From Beroe ovata (Eukaryota; Ctenophora; Nuda; Beroida; Beroidae): DNA of 21,304 nt. The translations under genes were made by a program, and so were the position numbers. The number at the start of each line of letters is the position of its first letter. Position 1 is the first letter of the stretch. Shown here one piece after another: positions 1 through 8,686 of the stretch. Location: positions 326,282 through 347,585 of the forward strand of contig CAMPET010000007.1 in the NCBI GenBank assembly GCA_946803715.1. The letters run 5' to 3'. Below the pieces are notes generated by a model, which saw only the letters and a program-made list of their open reading frames with translations, searched no databases and was not told the origin of the DNA.

Positions 1-190
1 GAGAGAAGAAGGGAGGAGTGGGCGTGGCAGAGAGGGAGGAGTGGGGGAAGGAGCAGAGGAGGGTAGAGGGGGTGGGACGCGAGCTGGTGTAGATAGGGGG
101 AGGTGTAAAGGGGAGGAGAGGCAATGGGGTGAGAGAGGGGAGGGGGAGGAATTGGTTGTGATGGATCAGGAGAGGGCGGAGAGGAGAATA
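1..190. repeat. Purine-rich (G/A) low-complexity tract
   Basis: The plus strand is almost entirely G and A, with repeated GGGAGGAG-like blocks. The minus strand is therefore a long polypyrimidine run that stays open in one frame and would read as Pro/Ser/Leu-rich protein. That openness is weak coding evidence, because stop codons need purines. Such polypurine/polypyrimidine mirror-rich tracts can form triplex DNA. It may be a simple repeat or the proline-rich tail of the candidate gene at 244-356. Confidence 0.7.
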
Positions 191-243
191 CACCTATGAA
201 TGATATTATACCGATGCTATTATATCAGCGAGTATAATTATAC

Positions 244-356
244 CTGATGAATATTGCCAAAGCAAGGCATAGACACAGAATACCCAACAAAACGTCACGC
301 GCTGAATCATTCTCGGGTGGAGCAGGCGTTGAGCTTGGAGCTGGTGACTGCATCAT
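244..356 (-). CDS. Possible 5' exon of a Pro-rich, possibly membrane protein gene running off the left edge
   Basis: The minus strand has a start in good context (GCGGCCATG) with an in-frame TAA just upstream. It encodes MMQSPAPSSTPAPPENDSAR followed by a hydrophobic stretch (DVLLGILCLCLALAIFI). Two donors are possible. GT at 243-242 (phase 2) keeps the hydrophobic segment. GT after DVLLG (phase 1) removes it and joins, through the acceptor ATTCATAG near 193, to an open Pro-rich frame in the polypyrimidine tract, giving an intron of about 90 nt. I do not recognise the protein. The N-terminal exon looks coding, but the continuation rests on low-complexity sequence. Confidence 0.3.
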
Positions 357-360
357 GGCC

Positions 361-1830
361 GCCAATTATTGTCTTCGTTATATTGAGGTCAATAAGTATT
401 AAGTAAAGAGAAATTGAAAAAAAGTGGACTTTTTGATATGAATGATATTAAGTTGATGATAAATATGTTGGGAAACTCTAGTGTTTTTGAAAGTCAAGAT
501 GTTGGTAAAATGCAACCATTTCTCAGATCATTTCTATGGCAACGAACAACAATCGGGTGACAAGAATAAGAAAACTGTAAACCCGATTAAAAGATTACAA
601 TATCGGATTCAAATTATTCAGATGAAAAACAAAGTGAATTATATCCTTGTTATTAACGTCTGGTCAAGGAAGGAAATAATAAACCCTTTCTTTAATCTGA
701 TGACGTATAGATTAATTTACACCATTAAACAAGGAACGGTCGAAATTTCACGAATAGTTCATCGCTGCGTTCTAGCCTGAAAAGTATCAATATCTCAAGG
801 TGACATGATGGCAGGATATTGAAGAAGACAATTTGTCAACTTCATGCTACGATAATTACGATAATTGATAAATAATTGAGCCAAAACACACACACATATA
901 TCATTCCACCATGGTAGGTATCATACTGTCATGTCACATGGTGTTTGAAATTGATCTATGACGGAGTCATCTCCGTATGGATGCCGTATGACATGTGAAC
1001 CAATCCTCCCCTTTTCCTCGTGTGTTGTAGCAAGTATATAGCAAACGGACAATATAGCTTAAACAAAGTTTTTACAACTTCAGCTATACAGCGAGTTTTA
1101 GCTATATAGTCCTACAATTGTAGCAGCAATGCTAGGAGTAGGAAGATATGATTATGTGATATAGAACTCAATGGTCATTGAGCTCGAATAGAATTGTTAA
1201 TGCCGGATGCATATATTATACATCTGTATGAGCATGGATTGCATAACACAAGAGACTATAATGTGGGTACCGAACTATCATCAACAGAGGTTTTATACTT
1301 ATAGGAATCATTCATTTATTTACAGGGCAGACATGTGTTGTCACTGCTGGGACATATGGTTCCGCGTGTGTGTGTTGATTGAGAGATTTAGTAATGATGT
1401 CACCAAATCTGTGTATGGAAAGCTGGTCAAATAGAGACTTGTTCTAACTTTTATCTGGATGTCTAAATGACATGGAAAGGAATCTTATACGCTGTCAGAG
1501 AGAGAGAAATTAGATGTCATATTTAGTGACATGAGCGCACTGGTGCAGCAGCTGTGCTCTGCCGTTCCAATAAAACAAATTTTGCACCATGAGCTTCGCA
1601 AGGGTCAGGGAGTAACATTAGCAATGACATAGCTAATATTATTCATACTACTTTAGGAGCTTTCTACAATCTTGTAGATCTAAAGGACACACATGCAACC
1701 TGCAAGATATGATCCTGATTCATCAATAACACATACCATACCTACAGTATGATACGACATAAAAGCAAATAACACATAAAATCAACTTTTTGGAGAAAAA
1801 TACTGCTAGCTTGTTCACTGTCACGTGAAT
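361..1830. other. Intergenic stretch with no convincing gene
   Basis: AT-rich sequence with scattered short open frames. The frames at 481-780 and 1207-1434 have biased amino-acid content and no splice or poly(A) support. The most coding-like piece is a 53-codon plus-strand frame at 1471-1632 (reads ...SEREKLDVIFSDMSALVQQL..., internal ATG at 1531), which could be an exon or a relic. It contains an AATAAA at 1569, which argues somewhat against it. No poly(A) signal for the downstream minus-strand PAN gene was found here. Confidence 0.5.
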
Positions 1831-3252
1831 TTAACTCTGAAGAAAGAAAATGATACAGAAGAAAGCTACTTCAAGGGGGCATGAGCTGCATTTCCATGAG
1901 TCATTGACCATATTAATATTGAAGGACGGGCCAGTTGTTGAATGTATGCTATATGGTAATGTCGTTGTTGTTATGGGGTCTTGCCGTTGACAAGGCAGTG
2001 GTTCCTCTTTGCCTGTGTTGCATTCCACAAACTGTGTATCCTGCAGCAGGTGTGGTACCAGGTAACCTGGATTGCATTTGATCTTCACGACACTGCCTAG
2101 GAAAACAAATGGCAAGTTATGGCTTTGTTGGACTTCCCCATTATCAACAGCGAAATCCTCCATCCAGCAGGTTTTCTTCCCATGAGCGACTTCAGGCAAT
2201 CTGATGCAAATTCTAACATCAGCCAGCATTGGTATGGCTATGGGATCCGCTTCAAGGCTGTAATCAACATAATTTGATGAGAAATTTTCTTTTGGCTTCA
2301 ATCCCAATATGTTGAAACTCTCATTTTTATTTTGATAAATTAAAAATGATTGGTCAAGTCTTTCGCTGCCCCTCCAATCTGCAAACTTATCTGAGGGAAG
2401 AGTGCTGTTAGAGCATGATGTCAAACCTCCGTCATCATTCCATTTGATAACTCTAGGAACTTCTTTAGCTCTTTTAGGTGTTGAGTACACTCGAACAACG
2501 TGAGGCTTTCCCTCGAAATGAGAATATCCTATGTTTATAAGCCACCACGAATTGTCTGAAGTGCAGTCTGTGCTCCATCCCACTCTTGATACATCATTTA
2601 ACTCTGACCAGGCGGACTTGCATCGCTGTAAAGCCAAACACTCTGTCCAAGACTTCCGCTTCGTGATGAACACAGCAACTGGTTTACGATCACTGTTTAG
2701 CAATCGATCTGAATCCATGAGACCTCTTGCACTGACTAGCGGCACTGATTTTAAACCGATAACATTGATCAGTCTATCCAAATTTTCGTATTCGACACAG
2801 GCCCTCCTAAAGCCAATCGTTTCCAAGAGAAGATGCTTTGCTGGGAGTCCAGGGAAAACTTCCTGCCGCAGGAGAATGCACTTTTTCATTGATATGTGAA
2901 AGGAAAAAACCTTGCAATCTCGAATTATTCTGCAGTAATGCCAACATGTCTTCAAGTCTGAGACTACAAAGCCCTTAAAAATCATGATACTTTCATCGAT
3001 TGAGCCACCCACAGGAACATCTATAATGCAGTGCAATCTGTCTTGTAATTTCTTCGGCAATGTGAAATTCAGAAGATCTAATCTACTGATCAAACCTTGT
3101 TGAGTTTGATCCGCTGCTTGTCGAGTTTGTTTAAAAATTGTGTCTGTTAATGCAGGGGCCGGGCTAAGAGGGATACTTGAAGCACTAACAGCATGACCCC
3201 TCGTAAAGGACATCTTTGACAGAGCAAATGCTAGGACGACAAGAAAAGCCAT
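1831..3252 (-). CDS. Secreted or GPI-anchored PAN / galactose-binding-like / Sushi protein, intronless
   Basis: Single-exon frame of 473 residues with a start in good context (A at -3, G at +4). An N-terminal signal peptide (FLVVLAFAL core, cleavage near residue 21) is followed by a PAN/apple module at about residues 75-152, with Cys 75, 103, 107, 113, 125 and 152. Residues about 170-345 contain SDNSWWLINIG and HVVRVYS, resembling the WW..DLG...V.V core of F5/8-C or fucolectin-type carbohydrate-binding folds; this part is tentative. A Sushi/CCP module follows at 349-421 (Cys 349, 393, 411, 421, NPGY), then a Thr-rich linker and a hydrophobic C-terminus typical of a GPI signal. N-glycosylation sequons occur at 62, 282, 310, 323 and 450. 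PAN and Sushi modules mediate protein or glycan binding outside the cell, so an adhesion or recognition role is inferred. The last eight codons resemble a 3' splice site (TTTCTTTCTTCAG), so the tail could instead be intronic. Confidence 0.75.
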   Translation of the reverse strand: MAFLVVLAFALSKMSFTRGHAVSASSIPLSPAPALTDTIFKQTRQAADQTQQGLISRLDLLNFTLPKKLQDRLHCIIDVPVGGSIDESIMIFKGFVVSDLKTCWHYCRIIRDCKVFSFHISMKKCILLRQEVFPGLPAKHLLLETIGFRRACVEYENLDRLINVIGLKSVPLVSARGLMDSDRLLNSDRKPVAVFITKRKSWTECLALQRCKSAWSELNDVSRVGWSTDCTSDNSWWLINIGYSHFEGKPHVVRVYSTPKRAKEVPRVIKWNDDGGLTSCSNSTLPSDKFADWRGSERLDQSFLIYQNKNESFNILGLKPKENFSSNYVDYSLEADPIAIPMLADVRICIRLPEVAHGKKTCWMEDFAVDNGEVQQSHNLPFVFLGSVVKIKCNPGYLVPHLLQDTQFVECNTGKEEPLPCQRQDPITTTTLPYSIHSTTGPSFNINMVNDSWKCSSCPLEVAFFCIIFFLQS

Positions 3253-3434
3253 CTTGGTATCGGTGATTTGAGCGAATCAGCTGCTTTTTCAATCACTGAA
3301 TATTATTACAGTGGAGTGACATATATAATATTAATAAGACTCATGATAATACCATTCAATGAAGTCAACTCACGTCATGCACTGACACAATGCACTTTCT
3401 CATTTAATGAGTCAATGCACTTGAATTCTCTCGA
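3253..3434. promoter_or_regulatory. Divergent promoter between the PAN-Sushi gene and the small secreted gene
   Basis: This 182-bp spacer separates two outward-facing start codons. A TATA-like run (TATTATATAT on the minus strand, 3330-3321) lies about 70 bp upstream of the PAN start. An AP-1-type TGAGTCA (3408-3414) and a CRE-like CACGTCA (3371-3377) lie on the side nearer the plus-strand gene. Site functions are inferred from consensus matches only. Confidence 0.4.
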
Positions 3435-4180
3435 ATGTTTAATATGAAGCCCATATCAGTTGAACTCTTACTACTTTACTTGATTTTCTTTCATTCGCGT
3501 GCCCCTTCATCCACGTGTCTTGAAGGGTATGACATAATGCACAAGGCACACTTGTGCTGTATGAACACGCTAGAGTACGTGATCACTGATCAGCTTGCTG
3601 AAAAGGAAGGGAGATCTATTCCAACCGAGTAAGAAACTTAAATGTTCAATATTCATGACAATAGATTCATAACAATTTCACTTTCATTGAATTTGATACC
3701 ACGATGTTATACCTCAATGTTTGAGGTATAACATCGTGGTATCTCCCATGATTCTCCAGCTATTGTTTCGTCATGTGAGCGTATTCTTATGGTAAACCCA
3801 TTTCAACTCTTTGTTCTAACACCTCACATGATGAATTCCCCTATTATATATAGTACCTAACTCGAAAAAGAAGTGAATGATGATTCGTTGAACCACGTCT
3901 GAATAGTGTATTTGAAGTAGCGAATTGATAATAAAATACTCTTGACCATGTCGATTTGATCATAATAGGCCAAATTTCAGATTCTTCCATACCAATTAAT
4001 TTGTCAACTGTCTTTCAAGCCATTGCTACTTGGTAGCTACGTAAGTAAGACCTACTCATTTCTTATCATTCTTTCTCGCTCATCAGGTTCATTAATGAAT
4101 TGCAAGAAACTATCTATATATATCTCCAGCGGCCAGGAAACCAAAAAATGTGGAATAAGATTTGTATGAATCATGGCTAG
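3435..4180 (+). CDS. Possible small secreted Cys-containing protein, two exons
   Basis: Exon 1 (3435-3628) encodes a clear signal peptide (VELLLLYLIFFHSRAPSS) and a short mature part with Cys residues in HKAHLCCMN. It ends in a strong phase-2 donor (GA|GTAAGA). The next good acceptor, at 4086 after a long pyrimidine tract (TTCTTTCTCGCTCATCAG), restores the split Glu codon and keeps the frame open for 30 more codons to TAG at 4178-4180. The predicted protein has 95 residues and ends NKICMNHG. The 458-nt intron carries the hairpin at 3695-3743. Its stop region overlaps the start of the next gene, so exon 2 may instead be 5' untranslated sequence of that gene. The unspliced reading (65 residues, stop immediately after exon 1) is the alternative. 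Family not recognised. Confidence 0.35.
3695..3743. repeat. Perfect 23-bp inverted repeat with 3-nt loop
   Basis: Left arm 3695-3717 (starts GATACCACGATG) and right arm 3721-3743 (ends CATCGTGGTATC) are exact reverse complements with loop TGT. The bases flanking the arms do not pair. It lies inside the proposed intron of the small secreted gene. Confidence 0.95.
4115..4123 (+). promoter_or_regulatory. TATA-like box
   Basis: TATATATAT lies about 50 bp upstream of the ATG at 4173, a spacing that would put transcription start near 4145. It supports an independent promoter for the downstream gene, although the position is also inside the alternative exon 2 of the preceding gene. Confidence 0.3.
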
Positions 4181-4560
4181 CGAACAGCATCTGAGGGAAG
4201 CACTACGTCTCGTTGTATCTGTGTATCACAACGTTTACTGCATTTTGTACGGTATCCAGGGCGTAATCGGCGAGGGATCCCCACACCCCATCCCAAGTCA
4301 CCATGAACTAATGGACGCTGCCTGGAGTGAAATAATGGACATCTTGGCACAAAACCAACAATACACCACATATTTGGTCCAAGTTTTATGTCCAACATAT
4401 TGCTGTCACCCGATGAGTATGCAGGTAAATCTTTCCGCTGTGCTAACTGACTGGATCATCTGGGGAGTTTACTGGGTTTTGTCTTTATCGATGGTATTTT
4501 CTGCAGCCCTATCAAAACTTATGCATGACTTTACAAGCTTTTCATAAGATTATGGATTAA
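4173..4560 (+). CDS. Two-exon gene for a 101-residue protein of unknown function
   Basis: The ATG is in strong context (ATCATGG) with an in-frame TGA six bases upstream. Exon 1 (4173-4424) ends ATG CAG|GTAAAT. An 82-nt intron contains a consensus branch site TGCTAAC near 4441 and ends TATTTTCTGCAG at 4506. Exon 2 (4507-4560) adds PYQNLCMTLQAFHKIMD and a TAA. The intron is not a multiple of three, and splicing replaces a hydrophobic read-through tail with a helix-like sequence that matches the style of exon 1. That favours the spliced form over the unspliced 124-codon frame. No signal peptide is evident; Cys occur in YCILYG, LCPTYCCH and NLCMT, and the protein looks mostly helical. AATAAA at 4868-4873 could be its poly(A) signal. 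I do not recognise the family. Confidence 0.55.
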
Positions 4561-5198
4561 GTTGAGCGATAATTGAACTAATATATGTAGTTGTACCAAT
4601 AGTTTAAAAGTATAGGAGTAGAGGTATACTAGGTACCTATACTTAGTTGTAGTTAACAAGACGAAAAGTTAAGGAGTATAATTGGACTTGAATGCAGGGT
4701 ACCTTCAATCTTCATCACTCATGCCGGTCTTCAGCAGTTTCATATCATGGAAGATAATTTCTGAAATTTAGATTTTGAGTTTGATGCAGAACTCGAAATC
4801 AGTCAAAGATTTTCTATAAGAGGTTTCCAAAATTAAGCAAAATATTCATATTGTGTATTTCCGGCAGAATAAATCACTGATTTTGATATTGAGCGGATAC
4901 TGGCTGATGCATCTCAACGAACTAGCAGAAATATAAATGTGTGTTTCTAAGACTAATGTAATGCATAATTCACAGTGGAAAATATATACAATCATTTTCT
5001 TGATTGAAAATCCTTCTTGATTGAAAATCCTTCTATTTCTGTGCCTTCGAACTGCAGCACTATCGATTCTCTTGCTGGATTATTATGTCCGTATATCTCC
5101 GGTGAAAAGCCATGCTCAGAACATGGATTGATTCCTTGATCTTGATATTATTTTATGACCAATATCATCAATGAATGCATCATTGTTGCCCATCAGAA
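4561..5198. other. Intergenic stretch with a 17-bp tandem duplication
   Basis: No supported gene. A perfect 17-bp direct duplication (TTGATTGAAAATCCTTC) lies at 5000-5016 and 5017-5033. A minus-strand open frame of about 51 codons crosses it (reads ...ARESIVLQFEGTEIEGF..., stop at 4992-4994) but has no ATG or convincing acceptor. A short minus-strand terminal-exon-like piece ends at about 4702 (FHDMKLLKTGMSDED, preceded by AAATTTCAG). Neither could be linked to a gene. Confidence 0.5.
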
Positions 5199-5199
5199 C

Positions 5200-5205
5200 T
5201 TTATT
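5200..5205 (-). terminator. Poly(A) signal of the Ly6-like gene
   Basis: AATAAA on the minus strand lies 24 nt past the stop codon of the Ly6/uPAR gene, a typical position for a compact 3' untranslated region. Confidence 0.7.
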
Positions 5206-5228
5206 AAGACTGAGAGATAGGTCATATG

Positions 5229-6171
5229 CTAGCCACAGTAAATTAAGAGCTGATATAGGGGAAGGATGATGAGAAGAAGAGTCTGACTCCGGAATAAGGA
5301 GAAAATGGCACTGAGGAGGGAGGTGGCACTCAGAGTGGCACTCAATACTGATGTTGCACTGTTACACATGGGCGTGTCACACAACCATGCATCACATGGC
5401 TTTCCCCTTAGTTGTTCTGCTTGGCTGCAAATATCACCTGAGTTTTCAGGACATGAGAAATAATTTAATGAATAATGGACAGGCAAATGTGAAGTAACAA
5501 TAATCAGTGGTATAGAATGTACTAATCCTTAATGTGATAGCTGATAACAGACCTGCAACTGCCTGCTCGCTTGGTGAACATTCTCGGATAACCTTTATAA
5601 CATTATCATCATCTTTGTATTTTATCTGAAACTCAATCCCAGTTATAACATGTTAAAAATTTACGTTTGAAATAAAAAAGGTCTATATTAATAATAATCC
5701 GAAACATGTCAAATCCATATTTCATTGATGGTGCTGCACAATATGTGGGAATATATCTTATCTAAATCAAAGAGAGGGTTGTATCTCTTTGTTAGTAGGC
5801 TCCTCGGAATCGAGTTGAGCACTTTGTTGAACAATTCTAGCATACACAACTTGTCTAAATCAGGTATTTCACCTTTGCACACAGAGGGTAGGAGCAGGTT
5901 CTGTCGATGGTATTGCAACTCTCTCCAGCAGGTTGCTCACATCTATAACACGAGAACTGCTCATATACTTCAACTCCTAGTGCAATATAACACGGGTTAT
6001 ATAATGTGACCCTAGATATGCACTACCAACTTCAATATTCATAAGTTATTGCGGATCTTTAATAATCTTGTAAGAATGTGAGATATTAGAAAGTTTCATA
6101 CCTGACTGACTCCGAGCAATTCCAACTCTCCATAGGATTGAAATAAGTGGCACAACTTCAATGATCTTCAT
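5229..6171 (-). CDS. Ly6/uPAR three-finger domain protein, GPI-anchored, four exons
   Basis: Four minus-strand exons join with matching phases: 6171-6102, 5976-5873, 5625-5553 and 5437-5229. Introns are 125, 247 and 115 nt, all GT-AG, phases 1, 0, 1. The product has 151 residues. The signal peptide starts MKIIEVVPLISILWRVG. One Ly6/uPAR (LU) domain follows with exactly ten cysteines (33, 36, 44, 51, 56, 74, 86, 97, 102, 107), from FSCYRC to the diagnostic end CDTPMCN (Cys, four residues, Cys-Asn). A Ser/Thr/Ala-rich linker and hydrophobic tail (QTLLLIILPLYQLLIY) form a GPI-attachment signal, with the anchor site probably near residues 108-110. The adjacent CC of many vertebrate members is here split (KPCDAWLC). 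LU proteins act at the cell surface as ligands, receptors or channel modulators; the partner here is unknown. A TATA box lies upstream and AATAAA just downstream. Confidence 0.85.
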
Positions 6172-6287
6172 CTTTGCAACTCACAGTCATCATTGAGAAG
6201 AAATTTGGTACATTTTCTTTTGGATTAGTGGTTCTTTACCTTGGAAGTATTGGTGTTCATTGAGGCAGGGAGTTCTATAAAACGTCG

Positions 6288-6294
6288 ATTTATA
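6288..6294 (-). promoter_or_regulatory. TATA box of the Ly6-like gene
   Basis: The minus strand reads GAGTATAAATCG about 117 bp upstream of the Ly6-like ATG, implying a start near 6260 and a 5' untranslated region of roughly 90 nt. This is a consensus match at a plausible distance, with no other evidence. Confidence 0.45.
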
Positions 6295-6772
6295 CTCCGT
6301 TCAACTATAGCAAATGTATGTAAAACCTTACATCGGCGTATGCAAGAGTCCGGGTATGCAAAATAACGTGAGATTTAATACTTTATTAATCAACATCACA
6401 AGAATATATGAGGATACGGAACGAATTCCCTGAACAAGCAAGCCAGCTCTACCGACGATTTAATCAGTGAGAATGTAAGCAATGTCTTGGTATCCATGAT
6501 GGATTTCATACTTTCATAGAGCAGGAATTCTAAACCTGGGAACAAATTTCACGCCAAGTTTCAAACACCAAGTGAACATAACATCGAATATCTGTTCTGA
6601 AGCTAGTATAGGTAGTGCCTACATGCTTCAGAACACCGGCCTCGCTATGATATAGCACCCAGTTTGCTAAAAACCACATAGGTATGAACGATGTACAACC
6701 AAAGACATACGTCATACATAGACAGTTATACCTTTAGCTTTATCTCTAGAGCATCCCTCTGGGTTTATTTCC
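6295..6772. other. Unassigned stretch with splice-like signals on both strands
   Basis: On the minus strand 6532-6674 is open for about 43 codons, preceded by GTGGTTTTTAG and followed by CCCAG|GTTTAG; it reads ...VFETWREICSQ and could be an internal exon. On the plus strand 6410-6474 reads SLNKQASSTDDLISEN before a possible donor (AAT|GTAAGC). No consistent gene could be assembled, and the two strands compete. Confidence 0.3.
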
Positions 6773-6907
6773 ATGGAGCATTTGATAAATACAATAGGAA
6801 AACATAGGTCAAAGTGTTCACAGCAGGTAGAAAAATTGGAAACAGCTGGCAAAGCAGCCATGCGAAAATTACACAATACCACACAGTTCTCAGAAAGTGG
6901 ATTATAA
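6773..6907 (+). CDS. Small open frame, 44 residues, possible terminal exon
   Basis: The ATG sits in a strong context (TTCCATGG). The frame reads MEHLINTIGKHRSKCSQQVE and continues with a Lys/Glu/Ala-rich helical stretch to ESGL and TAA. The frame is also open upstream, past an acceptor-like TTTATCTCTAG at 6750, so it may be the last exon of a longer gene. No poly(A) signal was found nearby. A competing minus-strand frame at 6902-7126 (89 open codons, first in-frame ATG late) overlaps only its end. Function not recognised. Confidence 0.3.
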   Translation: MEHLINTIGKHRSKCSQQVEKLETAGKAAMRKLHNTTQFSESGL

Positions 6908-7140
6908 TACTAGACACATGGGTGGTGATAATGGAAGTCCATTAACCTCAGTGCCTGACCCTACCATAGCATGTATGTGTGTGACCAACAGCTGAATTGA
7001 AGTTTCAAGGAGTTCAGTTATACAAGAGCTGTTCACCAGATAAAATTCAACATCCCTCTGAGTTGAATAATATGTGGTTCCACATGTAATTCTACTGCTA
7101 GGCACTGAATGAGAAAGTTCGGTCAACGCAAGAGCAATAG

Positions 7141-8680
7141 CAGAGTACCCGGTACCGGCAATGCTGATTTGTTATGATACCGATAATAAGAAAGCGGCAT
7201 GATTGTAATTGCAATCCAGATTATGAATGGCAATAATTGTGCCCCTGAAGTTATATAATGATTGGTAAGGTGTGTGTGCATTGACAAGGCAATATACCGA
7301 TTTGGTGCAATATGTGCTTACTGCTTGGTGCACAGTGCACACAGGCATTTAATAATTTGCATATAATTAGTGGTCCTGACGTTAACAATCAAAATGCGTG
7401 GACTCTCCACAATACAGAAATTTTATTATTAAAGTGTAATTATTATCATTATATTTTACAGTAGATTGTGCCCTAATTCTTCAACATAGCACCCAGGTCT
7501 AGCTGGCATTACAGTTTTCAGAGTGGTGGCTACTTGAATCATGGCAACTATAACTCTTCTCGTAAAGGATAAGCTGCTGAGGAAAAGAACGCGAGAAAAA
7601 CAGAACTGTGTATGAAGTTGACTGTAATTACCACACCCTCAAATGTAATTGGCTGGGCGGATGTTCATTGGAAGCAATTAGCAGTGTGGACTTTACCTAC
7701 AGGACATACTGAGTGGTAAAACATGAAAACTTGACAGCTTCACTCAACCAAGACAGTGGACAATGTCTATTAGGTACTAGCAGCAGTTAGCAGTTTACTG
7801 GTTGAGCAAATATACGAGCTATACTGATTGTGGTGCACCAGTATATAACGCTGATATAACAGTGCTGAATTGTGCTATAGCATCTGCAAGCTGTACACAT
7901 GATCTAGCTGTGCCAACAGAAGAAGTAGCATATTACACATGAGTTACTGCACGTAATCTATAGCATGAGTACAAGAATAAGAACCTGCTATGTGGTCGCG
8001 GCAAAAACATCCATGTTTGATACACATCATAGCTACATGTACTGCATAGATTCGCAAATGTAAGGGCATGTAGCATAGCCTGCTCGAATGATGCATAGAA
8101 ATGGCAGCAACGGTCTTATACAGTGTATCATTATTCAATATAATAACCATAACATGGCACATATATTTTATGGTTAGCAAGTGCAGTTAGCTAAATCTTT
8201 GAATATTGCACAATATGGAAAATAAGCGATTCTGGGAGCATTTAAAGAGTTCACAGATGATGATATATGGGTAGCAAGACACACATTATAGTGCGATACA
8301 GTCAATATATCATCCAGGATGATCAGAATGGAGACACACATATGTCACAAAAAGATCACAGAAAAGAACTGAGCTCATGGATATTTGAGAGTGTGGATAT
8401 ATTTTAGAGCTGTGTGATAATTGCAGTTGAGCTGGAAGGCGCCTGCACTAGGTACCCACCACAGATTGTACATGTTAGTACAGAGCAGGTAGTGTATGTG
8501 GTATTCTAAATATAGCTTTAGAATCCGTCATCATATAGGAGTGGTGCAGAAGTGTCACATATTCACGGTAATAGGCGTCTCAAATATAAAAACCTAGTAG
8601 GCTAAAATGTAGATGATGGTTTTTAATGTAATTGGGTTGTTCTGGGTTTCACTTTTCATCTGATCTTCTATTTCACTTAA
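7141..8680. other. Intergenic or intronic stretch without a convincing gene
   Basis: AT-rich. Coding-like fragments were seen at 7543-7617 (ATG in good context, 24 codons) and 7786-7943 (53 open codons reading ...DITVLNCAIASASC...), neither with matched splice sites. The window upstream of 8687 should hold the earlier exons of the gene that follows; candidates ending at donor-like GTAATA near 8570 or GTAATT near 8629 are phase-compatible but unproven. Confidence 0.4.
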
Positions 8681-8686
8681 TTGTAG

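Noticed and set aside
2531-2899. 122-codon plus-strand frame
   Set aside because: It lies wholly inside the PAN-Sushi gene on the opposite strand and shows no domain; a shadow.
5709-6009. Open frames on both strands (69 and 94 codons)
   Set aside because: They overlap Ly6 exon 2 (5873-5976), which is supported by the cysteine pattern and splice phases in another frame.
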